64,000 nt of DNA. Source: Asticcacaulis sp. AC402 (GTDB lineage Bacteria; Pseudomonadota; Alphaproteobacteria; Caulobacterales; Caulobacteraceae). A program made the translations under genes and the position numbers. This document shows positions 61,607-64,000 of the stretch, one piece after another (the stretch's first letter is position 1; each line of letters begins with the position of its first letter). The notes under the pieces are model-generated. The model was not told the origin of the DNA. It worked only from the letters and a program-made list of their open reading frames with translations, and made no database searches. Location of the stretch: NCBI RefSeq assembly GCF_000495835.1, contig NZ_AWGC01000017.1, positions 62,001 to 126,000 of the forward strand, given 5' to 3'.

Positions 61607-62665
61607 ATGAACGCCATGCCCGACCTGACCCCCGATGCCAGATACGATGCCGTCGTCCGCCGCGATTCTGCGTTCGATGGCCAGTTCTGGTTTTCCGTCG
61701 TTACCACCGGCGTCTATTGCCGCCCGTCGTGCGCCGCCCGCACGCCCAGGCCGCAGAATGTCGGGTTTCATCTGAGCTGTGAGGACGCCGAAGCGGCTGG
61801 GTTCCGGGCCTGCAAGCGCTGTAGCCCACGTGGCGAGTCGCCCAAGGCGAAGATGGCCGCCGTCATCGCCGATATCTGCCGGACCATCGAAACCGCCGAG
61901 ACAGAACCGAGCTTGACCGATCTGGCACGGCAGGCCGGGTTGAGCGCCTATCACTTCCATCGCCAGTTCAAGGCGGCGACCGGCGTGACGCCCAAGGGCT
62001 ATGCCGCCGCTCACCGTGCCCGCCGGGTCCGCGAGGGACTGACCAGCGGAGAAACCGTCACCAACGCGCTTTATGATGCCGGCTATGGCTCAAATGGCCG
62101 GTTTTACGAAGAGTCGAATGCCATTTTGGGCATGACGCCGAAGCAGTACCAGGCCGGCGGCCGCGATGCCGATGTTCGTTTTGCCATAGGTCAGAGCCGT
62201 TTAGGCGCGGTTTTGGTGGCGCAGAGCGACAAGGGTATCGTCGCCATTTCGCTGGGGGATGACCCCGATACCCTGGTGCGCGAACTTCAGGACCGGTTTC
62301 CCAGGGCGCGGCTGACCGGCGACGATGCGGATTTCAATGCCCGGATCGCCCAGGTGATCGGCTTTGTCGAGGCGCCGCAAACGGGGCTGGACCTGCCCCT
62401 CGATATCCGCGGCACCGCCTTCCAGCAAAGGGTGTGGCAGGCTTTGCGGGCAATACCGGCCGGCAAGACTTTGAGCTATGCCGAACTGGCGCGGGCCATC
62501 GGGTCGCCCGCCGCGGTGCGCGCGGTGGCCGGGGCCTGCGCCGCCAATACCCTGGCTGTAGCCGTGCCGTGCCATCGTATTGTCCGCACTGACGGCGCCC
62601 TGTCCGGCTATCGCTGGGGCGTCGAGCGCAAGCGCGATTTGCTGGAACGGGAGCGGGTGGCGTGA
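61607..62665 (+). CDS. ada: Ada: methyl-sensing regulator and O6-methylguanine-DNA methyltransferase
   Basis: Ada repairs methylated DNA and turns on the adaptive response. The N-terminal zinc/methyl-phosphotriester domain has GVYCRPSCAARTPRP and ACKRCSP, giving the four cysteines. A central AraC-type helix-turn-helix (LARQAGLSAYHFHRQFKAAT) follows, and the C-terminal methyltransferase carries the acceptor cysteine in AVAVPCHRIVRTDG. The ATG at 61607 follows CAGGAGAG; a longer frame is rejected. It heads an operon with an oxygenase and AlkB, joined by overlaps. Confidence 0.95.
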   Translation: MNAMPDLTPDARYDAVVRRDSAFDGQFWFSVVTTGVYCRPSCAARTPRPQNVGFHLSCEDAEAAGFRACKRCSPRGESPKAKMAAVIADICRTIETAETEPSLTDLARQAGLSAYHFHRQFKAATGVTPKGYAAAHRARRVREGLTSGETVTNALYDAGYGSNGRFYEESNAILGMTPKQYQAGGRDADVRFAIGQSRLGAVLVAQSDKGIVAISLGDDPDTLVRELQDRFPRARLTGDDADFNARIAQVIGFVEAPQTGLDLPLDIRGTAFQQRVWQALRAIPAGKTLSYAELARAIGSPAAVRAVAGACAANTLAVAVPCHRIVRTDGALSGYRWGVERKRDLLERERVA

Positions 62666-63372
62666 ACGAGATGACCGCCCTGCGAAAGAGCAACCTGGAC
62701 TGGGACGTGATCGCCAGGGACCTAGACCAGGACGGTTGCGCCGTCCTGCCCGGACTGGTCAGTGCCCGCACCTGTGCCGAGCTGACGGAGCTCTATGATA
62801 CCGGCCGTTTCCGCAGTCACATTCACCTGGCGCGGCATGGCTTTGGGCAAGGCGAATACAAGTATTTCGCCTATCCGCTGCCCGACGTCGTCGCGCGACT
62901 GCGTGAGGCGCTGTATCCGCCTTTGGCCGCCATCGCCAACCGTTGGAATGAACGTATGGAGGTGGATATCCTTTATCCCGAACGGCATGCTGACTATCTG
63001 GCGACGTGCCATGCCGCTGGCCAAGTACGACCGACGCCGCTGTTGCTGAAGTACGACGTCGGCGACTACAACTGCCTGCATCAGGACCTGTACGGCGAGA
63101 AGGTGTTTCCGCTGCAGGTGACGGTGCTGCTGTCCCAGCCGGAGGCGGACTTTACCGGCGGCGAGTTCGTGTTGACGGAACAGCGTCCGCGCATGCAGTC
63201 GCGGCCGCAGGTCGTGCCGCTGCAACGGGGTGACGCCGTGGTCTTCGCCGTTCATCACCGGCCGGTTCGGGGTTCGCGCGGCGACTATCGGGTCAACATG
63301 CGTCATGGGGTCAGTCGATTGCGCAGTGGCCGCCGCTACGCCATGGGTGTCATATTCCACGATGCAAGCTGA
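62662..63372 (+). CDS. 2-oxoglutarate/Fe(II)-dependent oxygenase of the ada operon
   Basis: The 236-residue protein has a double-stranded beta-helix core. The iron ligands are HxD in NCLHQDLYGEKVF and a later histidine, probably in RVNMRHGVSRLR; the 2-oxoglutarate arginine should be in the same segment. It begins with GTG at 62662 overlapping the ada stop (GTGA); an ATG at 62671 is an alternative. Position between ada and alkB suggests a role in alkylation damage, but its substrate is unknown. Confidence 0.82.
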   Translation: MNEMTALRKSNLDWDVIARDLDQDGCAVLPGLVSARTCAELTELYDTGRFRSHIHLARHGFGQGEYKYFAYPLPDVVARLREALYPPLAAIANRWNERMEVDILYPERHADYLATCHAAGQVRPTPLLLKYDVGDYNCLHQDLYGEKVFPLQVTVLLSQPEADFTGGEFVLTEQRPRMQSRPQVVPLQRGDAVVFAVHHRPVRGSRGDYRVNMRHGVSRLRSGRRYAMGVIFHDAS

Positions 63373-63985
63373 TCTGTTTGGCATTACATATCCGCCCGGT
63401 TTGGCGGTGTTACGCGGTTTCGCCCTGGCTGAGGCAGAGGCTTTGCTAACGGCTGTTGCCGCGGTGGCGGCGGTAGCGCCGTTCCGCAACATGGTGACGC
63501 CCGGCGGCCATGCCATGTCGGCGGCCATGACCAATGTCGGATTGGGCTGGGTGACTGACCGGCGGGGGTATCGCTATACGGCGGAGGATCCGCTGAGTGG
63601 TTTGACCTGGCCAGAGCTACCGTCGGTGGTGCGCGCCCTAGGGGAGGGGGCGGCGGAGGCTGCCGGCTTTGCGGGGTTTCAGCCGGATGGCTGTTTGATC
63701 AACCGCTATATCCCTGGTGCGCGCATGGGGTTGCATCAGGATAGCAACGAAGCGGACATGTCGGCGCCGATCGTCTCGGTGTCACTGGGTTTGCCGGCGG
63801 TGTTTTTGTTCGGCGGTTTGAACCGGAGCGACCCGGCGATGAAAATACCGCTCGCGCACGGTGATGTCGTGGTGTGGGGTGGTCCGGCGCGTCTGGCCTA
63901 TCACGGTGTGGCGCCGCTAAAGGTGGGCGAGCATCCGGCGACGGGCGGCGTGAGGTATAATCTGACGTTGAGGAAGGCGTTGTAA
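63362..63985 (+). CDS. alkB: AlkB DNA repair dioxygenase
   Basis: AlkB removes 1-methyladenine and 3-methylcytosine from DNA by oxidative demethylation. The iron ligands are in GARMGLHQDSNEADMSAP (HxD) and RLAYHGVAPLK, and the 2-oxoglutarate arginines in GGVRYNLTLRKAL. The 207-residue length from the ATG at 63362 is normal; this start overlaps the previous stop by 11 bases. The longer frame beginning at 63230 lies inside the oxygenase gene and is rejected. It completes an ada-oxygenase-alkB adaptive-response operon. Confidence 0.94.
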   Translation: MQADLFGITYPPGLAVLRGFALAEAEALLTAVAAVAAVAPFRNMVTPGGHAMSAAMTNVGLGWVTDRRGYRYTAEDPLSGLTWPELPSVVRALGEGAAEAAGFAGFQPDGCLINRYIPGARMGLHQDSNEADMSAPIVSVSLGLPAVFLFGGLNRSDPAMKIPLAHGDVVVWGGPARLAYHGVAPLKVGEHPATGGVRYNLTLRKAL

Positions 63986-64000
63986 GACAGTCGCCCCACC

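Overview
The window looks like chromosome from an alphaproteobacterium of the Caulobacterales, probably Asticcacaulis or a close relative. That placement is an inference from the Caulobacter-style pentonate dehydratase, the TamA-TamB pair, an Mrp without a CxxC motif, many Tat-type signal peptides on secreted glycosidases, and the high-GC codon usage of the housekeeping genes. No rRNA, tRNA, CRISPR array, integrase or transposase gene was seen.

Layout. (1) 1-5886: histidine utilisation, with hutF divergent from a tightly packed hutI-hutH-hutU operon and two HutC-like palindromes between them. (2) 6085-10139: a sugar-acid module of an IlvD/Edd pentonate dehydratase, a lipoprotein aldose 1-epimerase and a FadR-type GntR regulator with palindromes at its own start. 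(3) 10241-23017: mostly housekeeping, with two tandem Tat-exported S9 peptidases, miaA, mrp, tamB and tamA. (4) 23018-24304: a gene-poor stretch of dispersed repeats and a ParE-type toxin-antitoxin pair that lacks convincing start codons. (5) 24308-34502: an AT-richer accessory island with an AraC regulator, lipoproteins, a DsbA-like isomerase, a membrane-anchored sulfatase, a DJ-1/PfpI protein, a membrane-anchored formylglycine-generating enzyme, a small barrel protein and a lipoprotein hydrolase. (6) 34686-37248: an RTX repeat protein convergent with an ankyrin-repeat protein. (7) 37340-58993: a large plant-polysaccharide locus. Nine glycosidases of families GH43 (four), GH5, GH30, GH36-type, GH31 and a clan GH-A protein lie head to tail on the minus strand. 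Beyond them are a GntR regulator, two GH28 genes, a remnant of a deleted GH43 gene, an enolase-superfamily sugar-acid dehydratase and an SDR dehydrogenase. (8) 59093-63985: an ABC-F ATPase bracketed by two copies of a MITE-like element, then an alkylation-repair operon of ada, a 2OG-Fe(II) oxygenase and alkB.

How the parts work together. The hut genes take histidine to formiminoglutamate and on to formylglutamate; hutG and hutC are not in the window. The polysaccharide locus would strip side chains and cut backbones of pectin or hemicellulose in the periplasm or outside the cell. The dehydratase and SDR would feed an oxidised sugar into central metabolism. A 13-bp palindrome occurs before the GntR/GH28 block and, as its exact reverse complement, before the dehydratase/SDR block, so both probably belong to one regulon. 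The sulfatase island carries its own activating enzyme, and both proteins have membrane segments that place them on the periplasmic side.
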